Shown here: positions 17,401 to 22,263 of the stretch, piece after piece
How the letters are laid out: each line of letters starts with the position of its first letter
Numbering within the stretch: position 1 is the stretch's first letter
Origin: Bacteroidota bacterium
GTDB lineage: Bacteria; Bacteroidota; Bacteroidia; Chitinophagales; Chitinophagaceae
Direction: 5' to 3'
NCBI GenBank assembly: GCA_013288445.1
Contig: JABDBX010000019.1
Coordinates: forward strand, 1-32,266
Length of the DNA stretch: 32,266 nucleotides
Made by a program: the position numbers and the translations under genes
Notes under the pieces: generated by a model
The model's input: only the letters and a program-made list of their open reading frames with translations
What the model was told of the DNA's origin: nothing
Database searches by the model: none

Positions 17401-19505
17401 GACCAGGAATAAGTGGCACCGCCAGACGCGGTAAGCGTGGTGGACGAACCGGCGCAAATAGCCACACCCGATCCGGCCCCTACAGATGGTATTGAATTTA
17501 CCGTTACCGCAACAATGGCTGTATTACTGCAACCCGTCGTTGTTCCGGTTACAGTATAAGTAGTTGTTGACGATGGGTTAGCCGTAACACTCGTTCCTGT
17601 AGTTGCTGATAACCCAGTTGATGGCAGCCAGGAATAAGTGGTGCCACCTGATGCCGTAAGCGTAGTAGGCGAACCGGAGCAAATAGCTATTCCTGAACCT
17701 GCGCTTACCGTTGGCAGGGCTGTTACCGTGACAGTAACAGTCGCCACATTACTACAACCTGAGCCTATTCCCGTAACGGTATAAGTGGTTGTGGACGATG
17801 GATTGGCGCTAACGCTGCTACCAACTGTTGATGATAACCCGGTTGATGGAGACCATGAATAGGTATCTCCGCCTGACGCCGTAAGTGTTGTAGATGAACC
17901 GGCGCATATAGCTACACTAGCACCACCACCGATCGTTGGCAATGCATTTACACTTACAGTTACCGTACCTGTGTTGCTGCAACCGGCAGACGACGTTCCG
18001 GTTACTGTGTAGGCAGTGGTGGATGTTGGATTGGCGGTAACACTCGTGCCGGTTGTTGCGGATAGCGCAGTTGATGGCGACCACGAATAAGTTACTCCGC
18101 CAGATGCTGTAAGCATCGTAGAGGAGCCGGAACAAATAGCCACTCCCGAACCTCCGCTGATTGTTGGTATTGAATTTACACTTACTGTTACGGTTGAAGT
18201 GTTGCTGCAGCTACTCGCATTTGTTCCGGTTACCGTATAGGTCGTGGTTGATGTTGGATTGGCAGTAACGCTTGTTCCCGTCGTCGCGGATAACCCGGTT
18301 GACGGCGACCAGGAATAGGTAACACCGCCCGAAGCCGTGAGTGTAGTAGAAGATCCGGAACATATGCCCACATTGGAACCGCCGCTTATTGTTGGTGAAG
18401 AATTTACAGTTACAGTAACGGTAGCAGTATTACTGCATCCCGATGTTGTGCCTGTTACCGTATAGGTAGTAGTTGATGATGGATTAGCTGTAACACTTGT
18501 GCCTGTTGTTGCAGATAACCCAGTGGACGGGGACCATGAATACGTGGTGCCACCTGAGCCGGTTAACGTTGTGGACGAACCAGAGCATATAGCAACGCCA
18601 CTTCCACCGCTTATGGTAGGTATAGCATTAACCGTAACCGATACTGTAGATGCACCTACGCAGATACCGCTCGTTCCCGTTATAGTATAGGTAGTCGCTG
18701 ATGATGGATTGGCTGTAACGCTTGACCCTGTCGTAGCAGACAAGCCTGTTGAAGGAGACCAGGTATATGTAGTGCCACCTGTAGCCGTAAGGGTAGTAGA
18801 AGAACCAGTGCATATCCCAACTCCGGACCCTCCGCTGATCAAAAAACCGGGCGAAGACGCGCTATTCCTCGGGCTGGGGCTTACTGCGGAAAAATCAGAG
18901 CTGTTGTTACCGGCATTTGTACAGCCAGATCCAGCCCTCAGTTCGGCAGTTGTGTTTGATGGTGCCGGGGCAACGGCTGTAAGAAAGGTATTCCCGGTAC
19001 CATATCCTATAAAATCAATAATACCGTATGTTGACATTGTGCCGCTTGACAAAGCTCCCGTGCCTAACGCTGAAGTAAGAGCAGTAGTAGTATTTAACAA
19101 AGCTACCTTCCCGGTTGTGGCGCTCATATTAATAGAGCCCGTAGCATCAGGTGTAGGCAATGAAGTTGCCGTGCCCGTACCCGCCGCTTCCTGTATAAGG
19201 AAATACTGCCCTGGAGCCACGGAGCCCGAAAGCGTTGTAACCTGCCAGGTAGTTCCGGAAGATGATGCATACTGAACCGACCAGCCCGACAAAGACACGG
19301 AAGTGGTACCCGGGTTAAATATCTCTATAAAGTCATTCGTATAAGGAGCGCCTGAGTTACCTCCGCCGCCATAAACCTGGCTTAACACAAGTGTTTGCGC
19401 GGAAATACTACCGGGCGCCACCAATGATAAAACAGCAATACAAACGGAGAGAAATGATTTAACAACTAGCGGCTTGACTGACTTTAAAGATAACGTTCTT
19501 GACAT
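2499..19505 (-). CDS. Giant 5668-aa T9SS-secreted modular surface protein
   Basis: A single uninterrupted frame of about 17 kb. Modules in order, with approximate residues: signal peptide 1-36 (cut after SISAQ); lamin-tail domain ~37-165 (QVYGGGGNSG, NDFIEIFNPG, LSGWSVQY); eight ~75-aa PKD/Ig-like repeats 223-822; one Big2-like repeat; a propeller-like segment ~899-1205 beginning GNIVVLRAGDG; about 18 Big2-like repeats interleaved with three P-domain-like modules (~1935-2105, 2364-2522, 2774-2934); 21 repeats of 89 aa, 3433-5303; three Ig-like modules; and a type A sorting domain in the last ~90 residues (VIPNPNKGIFTVKG, then GMYLLNLR). T9SS cargo is carried across the outer membrane and usually anchored on the surface. 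No catalytic domain is visible, so adhesion or a stalk/matrix role is the best inference. The ATG at 19505 is chosen because the signal peptide follows it directly. Repeat number could be miscounted if the assembly collapsed copies. Confidence 0.95.
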   Translation of the reverse strand: MSRTLSLKSVKPLVVKSFLSVCIAVLSLVAPGSISAQTLVLSQVYGGGGNSGAPYTNDFIEIFNPGTTSVSLSGWSVQYASSSGTTWQVTTLSGSVAPGQYFLIQEAAGTGTATSLPTPDATGSINMSATTGKVALLNTTTALTSALGTGALSSGTMSTYGIIDFIGYGTGNTFLTAVAPAPSNTTAELRAGSGCTNAGNNSSDFSAVSPSPRNSASSPGFLISGGSGVGICTGSSTTLTATGGTTYTWSPSTGLSATTGSSVTANPSSATTYTITGTSGICVGASTVSVTVNAIPTISGGSGVAICSGSSTTLTGSGGTTYSWSPSTGLSATTGTSVTANPSSTTTYTVTGTTSGCSNTATVTVTVNSSPTISGGSNVGICSGSSTTLTASGGVTYSWSPSTGLSATTGTSVTANPTSTTTYTVTGTNASSCSNTSTVTVSVNSIPTISGGSGVAICSGSSTMLTASGGVTYSWSPSTALSATTGTSVTANPTSTTAYTVTGTSSAGCSNTGTVTVSVNALPTIGGGASVAICAGSSTTLTASGGDTYSWSPSTGLSSTVGSSVSANPSSTTTYTVTGIGSGCSNVATVTVTVTALPTVSAGSGIAICSGSPTTLTASGGTTYSWLPSTGLSATTGTSVTANPSSTTTYTVTGTTTGCSNTAIVAVTVNSIPSVGAGSGVAICAGSSTTLTASGGATYSWSPSTGLSATTGTSVSANPSSTIIYTVTGTTSGCSNVATVAVTVNSIPSISAGSGVSICAGSSTSLSASGGTTYSWSPSTGLSATTGTSVTANPTSTTTYTVTGTTSGCSSTASVSVTVNPLPVPGTITGTTTVTLGGTTSLSDGSSGGSWSSTNTSVATVGTAGLVTSVAVGSTIISYTVTNGCGTLAATVSVTVASPTFTRGNIVVLRAGDGSGTLSGTSAPIFAIEYSTSGSATGFSVALPTTTVSGVPPITMSGSATSEGQMTMSAERDRLVIEGYNAVAGTASIAGTSSATVPRELFAINSAGTYSLGASSTSAYSANNIRSGTASGSNFFSAGTPSGIQYLNSSTALSTAPTNTRVAQIFNGQLYFSASSSPYKGVMTMGTGIPTTSGQTATEINTTDAGSAYGFSISPDSTIMYIADDAAGLLKYTLSGGSYAFAYTVNATPVRGIAVDYSGSSPVIYATPATGTTITKITDAGSGSSSSTIATAPTNTVFRAVQFSPSCFASIAVSGSSSICSGTGTSVTITGNPTATVSYNINGGSTTTATIGVNGKVVLSTGTLTANTTYNLLSISTTACSSVTLSGSATVTVNPVPATITGTTNVCTGSTTTLSNTATGGVWTSSNTATATVGSANGIVSGVASGTVNITYTLPCGFVTAPVTVNTVPAAPASITGTLTVCVASTTTLGNTTSGGAWSSGSTSVATVGSTGIVSGASSGTATISYTLTNGCGNTSGTAIVTVNPLPTTPASITGTLNVCAGSTTTLNETSTGGTWSSVTTATGTVGTTGIVAGISAGTTTVSYTNTNSCGSAAASVIVTVNPLPATPASITGTLNVCAGSTTSLGETSTGGTWSSVTTGTGTVGTTGIVTGISAGTTTISYTNTNGCGSAAATAIVTVNPLPATPASITGTLNVCIGSTTTLNDGTTGGAWTSGATATATVGTSGIVTGVATGTATISYTASNSCGNASATAIVTVNTVPATPSSITGTLSVCVGSTTTLGDATAGGAWSSGDGTIATVGTSGTVTGVFSNTVTISYTATNSCGNTSTTAIVTVNPLPSSITGTANVCVAATTTLSDGGSGTWSSSDITKATVGSSSGIVSGVAFGTPVITYTLPTGCIATKVVTVNATSAGVITGSSNACIGGTNTLSDTVTGGVWSSSNTSFATINSASGIVTGVASGVDTIIYSVTNTCGANSAIFPVTVNIAPPSFTITPALVSLCPSSPAQLITAVGDTIIGSVTMTNNTTTFVEPENTADTSSVSVSGIPSGAVVTSISVAINVTAKSSGEQRDNIYNLRAPNGSIINLDNGKGSSVAGLGFANVSFSSAGTVAMSTTALTSGVSYIASLVSGAPTSAAFTPTSYRSNTTVWSSILSSAPNGQWTLITDNTFNATEDTLKSWSVTINYVINPTVAWSSVTGLYTNSGATTAYTGASASSVYALPTSSTSYTATATIGSCSRTATVPVTVNSTLYVPVITGANNLCPATTIALTDSTTGGVWTSSNTALATVGSSSGVVTGVAAGSPNITYTYTSGSCSGFATKAITVNALPTVSAITGTTNLCLSASPTATLTDATTGTTSWSSSNTAVATIGSSSGTVTGVTAGTSVITYTYNNGVCSNTTTTTLTVANSPTSVSVSPLLASLCPSSSAQMLVASGGIIPGSSTAASGTISFSIPNTAGGVTNSLTVSGVPTGATVTGISVNYNATESFDGDLELNLKAPNTSVINLFSSGTSNSGANFVNTTISSAGSTPIPNAGPGFPWTGTWAANASISPTVGSSTTPPTTSTWGALEAANPNGTWTLVGRTNFSGNTATLTSWSITIFYNYQASVTWSSATGLYTNTGATTAYTGSLTDTVYAKPSATITYTVTATNGACTNSANVNVDVNSTLYVPVVTGSSSVCAGSVIILADSIVGGVWTSSNTALATVASATGAVTGVAAGTPNITYTYNSGSCSGFATKTIAVNGLPTVAAIAGPGTVCSGTTINLTDATSGGSWTSGAPAVATIGSTGIVSPVSVGSATISYSFFNGTCTNIALATVNSLNTPSSVAVSPASSTICSSGPAAKLTATGGAVASSATFSTTSVTTFGPSVEGISPVTVSGIPTNATITGISVTFNASQFSGGWDADNIYNLEGANSHILNLVSLKGGSGSTQGFVNTTISSAGTTPIPATGAPYTGTYAGDTVLGTGATGYASDSTTWSSLFSTGSLNGTWNLLGAYTFTSGSSAIGSWSLTINYTTPAATTWSSATGLYTDSAATTAYTGSAANPVYALPSATSTYTVTAANGACTSTSTAVVSVNPSPSSITGSANVCVGFTSTLGSATTGGTWSSSDMTIATVGSTSGVATGVAVGAAAITYMVSTGCFTTAKVTVNPVPAAIAGTLNVCVAATTTLSDTGSGTWSSSNVSMATVGSATGVVTGASAGTPSITYTSAVGCIATIPVTVNPLPAAISGTTNVCIGSTTTLNDASGTGTWSSSNTSFATIGSGSGIVSGIAAGVPVITFVLPTGCMISTPVTVNSLPSSISGTLNVCVGLTTTLTDASSGGSWTSSNTSLATVGTSSGTVSGVASGNPVITYTLPTGCIATIVTTVNPLPSTISSTMNVCVGASTTLSDAISGGAWSSSNTSVTTIGSASGIVNGVALGSDTITYTLATGCYIIKPVTVNASPASITGTMILCQGATALLSNTTTGGAWSSGSTAIATVGTGGVVTGVSGGNPVISYSLSTGCSSTAVLTVNALPTAYTVTGGGGYCTGGSGVHIGLSGSDTGVSYQLFIGTSASGSSVAGTGAAIDFGLRSGAGSYSVVGTRTITSCGNNMTGSVTVTVNAFPTVYSISGGGSYCAGGTGVHIGMGFSNTGISYQLYNAGTTVGAAVAGTGGAFDFGPETLGGSYSVIATNVSTGCAITMSGSAAVTVNPLPTAYVESGGGTFCSGGSGVHVSLSNSTTGINYQLFNGSTIAGTSVPGTGTILDFGLQTSLGTYTITGTNPATGCIGSMTGSVTVTTNPLPTPVTMSGGGSYCAGGTGLAVGLFTSATGISYQLYLGGSAVGAPVSGTGSAVSFGAQTAAGSYTVIATNTSTGCTNNMTGAITVSVNPLPSVFTVTGGGSYCAGGTGVGVGLNASQTGVNYQLYIGTSTLGSAAPGTGSAISFGSSFTTAGAYTVVATNPTTGCTINLFGSASVAINPLPTAFAIGSSATSYCAGGSGVHITLGGSVSGVNYFLYNGTSLASAAPGLGAPIDFGAMLAGGTYTVVGVNTATLCQATMTGNVIVTVNALPAVFPVSGGGNYCSGATAPAIGLSGSTNGISYQLFKTGVATGSAVTGTGSPISFGATPTAGAYTIVATNTTTGCSSNMTGTATVGILPLPTGYLVTGGGGYCTGTTGVHIGLGASDIGVNYQLFNGSAIGGPVSGTGTALDFGAETATGTYTVIATNTSTSCTTTMSGSATVSVSGLPLAYPVSGGGNYCAGGTGMPVSLLNSATGVNYQLYLGTTAVGSAVTGTGSAIGFGSQTAAGTYNVLATAGTSGCTNVMTGSATIGITPLPVAFPTTGGGNYCAGGTGVHIGLSGSAIGVKYQLYNGTAPVTGDSVLGVGSAADFGAQTASGTYTVLATNPATGCTNTMSGSPSININLLPGLYTITGGGNFCSGGSGVHVGLSGSAIGVNYQLYAGSTPAGVPVAGTGIAIDFGLQTIGGSYTVVATNTTTGCTNTMTGIASVTVNTLPTPHIVTGGGNYCPGGTGIAVGINGSDAGISYQLYDGATPVGAAITGTGAPLSFGPQTAVGSYTVVAHTPGSGCTGSMTGSVTVGLSPLPTSYTVTGGGNYCPGGAGLHVGLSGSSLGVTYSLYNSSVATGLTIAGTGSAIDFGVQTVVGTYMIVATSAATTCSGNMSGAVTIAISPLPVAHAVIGGGGYCAGGAGLHIGLDGSNSGTTYQLYLGTSPVGSPEGGTGSVIDFGLQFAAGTYTVIGTNTATSCVNTMPGSQTITINSLPHAYAVTGGGNYCAGGAGSDISLSGSATGVNYQLFNSGSAIESPLAGTGAPIDFGTESGVGTYTIVASSTSTTCSNTMTGSAVVGISPAPTVYSAGGGGNYCAGGTGVHITLSGSGTGISYQLINGGAPAGSAIPGTGFALDFGLQTVAGSYTIVATNTSTTCTGNMSGTIPVAINPLPVSFTVSGSASNYCAGGAGVDITLGGSGLGVSYQLYNVGAMAGAPVSGTGSTVDFGDHTAGGTYTVVAVDPTTGCSRSMAGSAPITVNPLPPVFAVTGGGGYCSGGAGVHIGMSGSNIGVTYQLYNSGALAGSPVTGSGAALDFGLQTITGSYTVVATSVATGCTNNMAGTLPVSVNPLPAVYSVTGGGNYCSGSAGVHVGTLGSTPGTSYQLMRGTTLVGSPVSGTGFAVDLGLQTIAGSYTVVAINILTSCTNNMSGTATVSINPLPSSFSVTGGGNYCAGGAGPHVGLGGSNTGISYSLFNSGTAVGSALIGTGSPLDFGAEAAAGTYTVIATNTATSCAGNMSGSATIVVNPSPTVYNVVGGGSYCAGGIGVHVGVNNSTAGVHYQLYNGFTTMGVAVPSTGGPLDLGLQTAPGTYTVIATNASTACSNTMAGSAVVTVNPLAPTYVAVSTVAGDTVCSGSTVTFTPAPVNGGTSPSYEWSVNGSVVSAGASYSYVPSNGDVVGVAMTSSMACATPAVISGNVTMTVFANQAPSILVYANPGTIVCQGTAVNYTSSITYGGSTPTYSWVKNGIAVGSASTYSYVPANGDDISCVMTSDYRCRLSPTATSNHLHMEVDVPGTPTVSISAFPGLNIVSGQTLTLSATISNAGPTPSVQWFVNGNAVPGANSQIFTGSDFSDLDVVTCQVTSNGGCSGEQGSAAVTVHVRNNVGVQQVSSSVSDVQVIPNPNKGIFTVKGSLVASVGADVEVSLEVTDVLGQAIYHQKVLAHNGIINEQVQLGSNIANGMYLLNLRTETENKVFHMVIER
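3597..9209 (-). repeat. Array of 21 tandem 89-aa repeats in the giant protein
   Basis: Counting by eye gives 21 consecutive copies in 1871 codons, a mean of 89.1 residues. Each starts with P-x-x-(Y/F), then GGGxYCxGG, GVxYQLYxG, a GTGxxxxFG turn, TYTVxATNxxT, a second Cys, MxGSxxVxVNPL. Two cysteines about 60 residues apart in each copy suggest one disulfide per domain, as expected for an exported beta-sandwich. I do not recognise a named family for it. Copies 6 and 17 replace the GGG turn with a longer SSATS or SASN turn. Confidence 0.9.
10705..11185 (-). other. P-domain-like module 3 of the giant protein
   Basis: Begins near PVTVSGIPTNATITGISV and ends with LNGTWNLLGAYTF and SWSLTINY. The order 'predicted gap, NGTW, then a closing SWS(L/V)TI strand' is typical of proprotein convertase P/Homo B domains. 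No protease domain is present in the protein. Boundaries are approximate. Confidence 0.6.
11940..12415 (-). other. P-domain-like module 2 of the giant protein
   Basis: Contains FDGDLELNLKAPN, PNGTWTLVGRTNF and SWSITIFYNY, the closest of the three to a canonical P/Homo B domain. It sits between pairs of Big2-like repeats. Boundaries are approximate. Confidence 0.65.
13190..13700 (-). other. P-domain-like module 1 of the giant protein
   Basis: Contains DNIYNLRAPNGSIINL, PNGQWTLITDN and SWSVTINY. It is followed by a short WSSxTGLYTxxxATTAYTG repeat unit that also follows modules 2 and 3, so the duplicated block is P-like module plus linker plus Big2-like repeats. Boundaries are approximate. Confidence 0.6.
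15880..16811 (-). other. Propeller-like segment of the giant protein
   Basis: About 300 residues starting FTRGNIVVLRAGDG and including IFAIEYSTSG, SAERDRLVIEGYN, ISPDSTIMYIADD and GIAVDYSG. The pattern of 'ISPDSxxMYIAD' blades and the GNIVVxRxGDG opening match a propeller-like unit that I know from other Bacteroidota secreted proteins, often combined with a lamin-tail domain. There are no catalytic residues that I can point to. Confidence 0.55.
17040..18839 (-). repeat. Array of eight ~75-aa PKD/Ig-like repeats
   Basis: Eight tandem copies in exactly 1800 bp. Each has GGSGVAICxGSSTTL, then YSWSPSTGLSATTG, TANPSSTTTYTVTGT and a second Cys before VTVTVN. The same module occurs once in the GEVED gene (1-2296) and in diverged form four times in the choice-of-anchor L gene (22264-24636). 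Confidence 0.9.
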
Positions 19506-19510
19506 GACAC

Positions 19511-19535
19511 GGGATTTTGAGGTAGCAAAAATCCC
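19511..19535 (-). promoter_or_regulatory. Hairpin just upstream of the giant gene's start codon
   Basis: An 8-bp perfect stem (GGGATTTT with AAAATCCC, 9-nt loop) ends five bases before the ATG at 19505. It lies in the probable 5' untranslated region, where it could affect ribosome access. The structure is seen; the role is inferred. Confidence 0.45.
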
Positions 19536-19540
19536 TTTCC

Positions 19541-19592
19541 AATGTTATCGAAAAACTACTGCCATGTTAACTGTGTTTAAAGAAATTGTTAC
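19541..19592 (-). promoter_or_regulatory. Conserved 52-bp upstream block, copy 2
   Basis: This block lies 36 bp upstream of the giant gene and matches 2369-2420 at 43 of 52 positions. The middle reads TAGTTTTT where copy 1 has TAGTCTTG; both sit about 20 bp after a T-rich tract, so a Bacteroidota-type promoter is plausible. Outside the block the two upstream regions diverge. The rest of the 375-bp intergenic region (19593-19880) is AT-rich. It must hold the divergent promoter of the nuclease gene; TTACTTTCG at 19801-19809 is a weak -7 candidate, but its spacing to the nearest TTG is short. Confidence 0.6.
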
Positions 19593-19880
19593 TGCAAAAA
19601 ATAAAGCTCCCAATGTCAAATTCTTAAAACACCGCATTCAATTCATAAACATAATTTTGTGAAACAAAAAGATACAACAAGCTTCATTATTATCGCGGCC
19701 ACATGTTAAACAAGCATGAACTTAATCTTGTCAATGCATCAATTTTAGGTTAAACAATAATTACCTTTTTGCAACACGGATTCTTGTCCCATACCCTAAC
19801 TTACTTTCGCAAACGTTGCCGATACGCCATTCAAAAGCGCATTGCGTAATTTTTAACAACAAAATTCATATTTTACCTTA

Positions 19881-20657
19881 ATGAAAAAAACATCATCAAT
19901 ATTATTAGCCGCCGCGATACTGGTATCGCTTCCACACAATTTATTTGCCTGGGGCAAGAAAGGCCACGGCATAGTTGCCGAGATAGCTTTCACTATGCTT
20001 GATAGCAACACTAAGACCGCTGTTTACAAGTACCTGGGAGCAACAACTATTGAGCAAGCCAGCACCTGGATGGATGAAGTACGCAGCGACCACAGATATG
20101 ATTACATGAAAACATGGCATTACGTAAATGTGGAAAAAGGCAGCGAATATATACCCAATAAGGACGCTAATGTGATAAACGCGCTTAACAATGCAATTGA
20201 TGAACTGGGGCATAAGGACAAACTCCCTGATAGCGTTATTAAGACAGATCTCATGGTTATTTTCCACCTTGTCGGCGATATGCACCAGCCGCTTCATGTG
20301 GGTTATGGCACAGATAAAGGAGGTAACGATATACGTGCGAATTACCTCACGCACCCAAGTAACCTCCATAAAATATGGGACACAGAAATAATAGAAAGCG
20401 AAGCCATTACCACCGATCAGTGCCTGGCCCTGTATAAAGATCTCAGCAAAAAAGAAATAGCAAAACTAAAAGACGTGAACATAGAAGTGTGGATGCAGGA
20501 GCCCCGCGCACTGCTGCCAAACGTATATGATTTCAATACACAGGAAAACAACATAGACCAGGCATACATCGACAAAAATAAAAAGATCATTGAGCAGCAA
20601 TTGCTTATAGCCGGGATAAGGTTATCTGCGGTACTTGAAAAAGTTTTTAAATCGTAA
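19881..20657 (+). CDS. S1/P1-family secreted nuclease
   Basis: A 258-aa zinc-dependent nuclease of the S1/P1 family, which cleaves single-stranded nucleic acid and removes 3'-phosphates from nucleotides. A signal peptide of about 23 residues ends at LFA, leaving Trp24 as the mature N-terminus; the family uses this Trp as a zinc ligand. The other ligand motifs are present: GHG with His29, WMDEVR with Asp65, WHYVN with His80, FHLVGDMHQPLH with His129, Asp133 and His139, and NLHKIWD with His163 and Asp167. Length is normal for the family. There is no T9SS tail, so it is likely periplasmic or released. It is the first gene of a four-gene plus-strand run and is followed after 58 bp by a second phosphodiesterase-type gene. 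Confidence 0.95.
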   Translation: MKKTSSILLAAAILVSLPHNLFAWGKKGHGIVAEIAFTMLDSNTKTAVYKYLGATTIEQASTWMDEVRSDHRYDYMKTWHYVNVEKGSEYIPNKDANVINALNNAIDELGHKDKLPDSVIKTDLMVIFHLVGDMHQPLHVGYGTDKGGNDIRANYLTHPSNLHKIWDTEIIESEAITTDQCLALYKDLSKKEIAKLKDVNIEVWMQEPRALLPNVYDFNTQENNIDQAYIDKNKKIIEQQLLIAGIRLSAVLEKVFKS

Positions 20658-20715
20658 ACCGCCGTTATCATACATCCGGATCGCCAACGTTTGAGACAAT
20701 CAAAATAGTAAAACC

Positions 20716-22167
20716 ATGCAATATTCTAAAGCAAGATCATTCAAAATATCAACCCTTCTTTTCCCTCTATTCCTAATTGCCGGCACAATAAACGCAACAG
20801 CGGGCGGAAAGATCAAAGCCTACTTCAATAACCCGGTTAACAATGCTGTTGCGACCATTGAAAATGCTGTTTACCTGCCAAACGGAACTATGGGAGATAC
20901 TATTGTTGCCTACATTAACCGTGCAAAATATACAATAGACATTGCCCAATACGATTACACCCAGGATACCTATGACGGGGCCTACGCAAATATTGCGGCG
21001 GCTGTGGATAGTGCCCACGCACGCGGCGTAACCGTGCGCTGGATATATGACGGGAGCTCTTCAAACTCCGGCCTGCATTCGTTAGATACAACTATACCTA
21101 CACTTGGCAGGCCGGTAAGCTCCGGCATCATGCACAATAAGTTCATCATCATTGATGCATACACTCCCAATGCCGGCGACGCCATACTTTGCACGGGCTC
21201 AGAAGACTGGAGCAGCGAGATGATCCATAAAGACTTTAATAACATCCTCTTTATCCAGGACTCGGCGTTGGCCCACGCTTACACCGACGAATTTAACCTG
21301 ATGTGGGGTAGTACAACAGACACACCTAACGTCGCAAATTCAAAATTTGGCCCCGCAAAAACTGATCTTGGCCGCCACACATTCTATATCGATGGCAGCC
21401 TGGTAGAATTATATTTCAGCCCAACTGATAATACTACTAACCACATCCTTACCTCAATAGCCAGCGCAAATACCGATCTTTATGCGGGTGTCTATTGCAT
21501 GACGCAGTCTGCAATGGCTACCAATATTGTCGCTAAAAAAACAAGCGGTGTTTATACACTCGTTATAGTGGACGAATATACCTACACGGCGTCCCCCGGC
21601 GTCTATAGCATTTTGACTGCGGGCCTCGGCGCCGGCTTTAAGACGTACAGTGGCGCATACATCTACCACAACAAAATGATGATTGTTGACCCTTCCGATA
21701 CATGCTCTGATCCACAGGTGCTTACCGGCTCTCACAACTGGACATCCTCTGCAAACGATGATAATGATGAGAATACGCTCATCATCCACAACCCGGCAAT
21801 AGCAAACGATTACTACCAATCCTTTTATGCCAATTTCACATCACTCAGCGGCACACTCAATTCTGTCAATGGTTGTGGCACCACCGGCATACAACAACCA
21901 ACTGCAGGTGGTGAGACCGTTGCCATCTATCCCAATCCTTCAAACGGTGAAATCTCCATTGGCTACCAGTTAACTGCAACACTAAATATCGCGGTAGAGA
22001 TATTCAATATCATCGGCAGTAAGATTGCCCAGGTAACAGAAAATGAATTGCAAAATCCAGGACTACATACATACAATTTAAGTCTTGATAAGCCAGGCAT
22101 TTATTTTGCCCGCTTTACCTTTGGCAACGAACAATACACAAAGAAAATCGTGGTTACAGGAAACTAA
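20716..22167 (+). CDS. Phospholipase D-like HKD protein with T9SS type A sorting domain
   Basis: A 483-aa exported member of the phospholipase D/nuclease superfamily. It has an N-terminal signal sequence (~1-30) and two HxKx4D motifs: HNKFIIID (His140, Lys142, Asp147), followed by GSEDWSSE, and HNKMMIVD (His318, Lys320, Asp325), followed by GSHNWTSSA and NDEN. Both half-sites look intact, so hydrolysis of a phosphodiester bond via a phosphohistidine intermediate is expected. The substrate could be DNA/RNA or phospholipid. The last ~85 residues are a type A sorting domain (VAIYPNPSNGEISIGY, then GIYFARFTF). The neighbouring S1/P1 nuclease and downstream nucleoside transporter favour a nuclease role, which is inference. 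Confidence 0.92.
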   Translation: MQYSKARSFKISTLLFPLFLIAGTINATAGGKIKAYFNNPVNNAVATIENAVYLPNGTMGDTIVAYINRAKYTIDIAQYDYTQDTYDGAYANIAAAVDSAHARGVTVRWIYDGSSSNSGLHSLDTTIPTLGRPVSSGIMHNKFIIIDAYTPNAGDAILCTGSEDWSSEMIHKDFNNILFIQDSALAHAYTDEFNLMWGSTTDTPNVANSKFGPAKTDLGRHTFYIDGSLVELYFSPTDNTTNHILTSIASANTDLYAGVYCMTQSAMATNIVAKKTSGVYTLVIVDEYTYTASPGVYSILTAGLGAGFKTYSGAYIYHNKMMIVDPSDTCSDPQVLTGSHNWTSSANDDNDENTLIIHNPAIANDYYQSFYANFTSLSGTLNSVNGCGTTGIQQPTAGGETVAIYPNPSNGEISIGYQLTATLNIAVEIFNIIGSKIAQVTENELQNPGLHTYNLSLDKPGIYFARFTFGNEQYTKKIVVTGN

Positions 22168-22263
22168 ATAAACCGCCTGAAAGTAGCCTTGTTACTAAAC
22201 TTTCATACTGCCGTAATGTTGCGATAACATGGTTTTAAGTCCTTTGCAAAAAAGGAACTTACC

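Noticed and set aside
9712-18690. Plus-strand ORFs such as 9712-10353, 15238-15699 and 18709-19275 within the giant gene
   Set aside because: All lie opposite the 5668-aa frame and translate to low-complexity V/P/T-rich sequence produced by the repeat codons.
19941-20369. Minus-strand 142-aa ORF opposite the nuclease
   Set aside because: The plus frame has every S1/P1 zinc-ligand motif; the minus ORF shows no recognisable domain.
22176-22206. Possible hairpin after the HKD gene (TGAAAGT ... ACTTTCA)
   Set aside because: The stem is short, partly bulged and not followed by a T tract, so a terminator is not supported.
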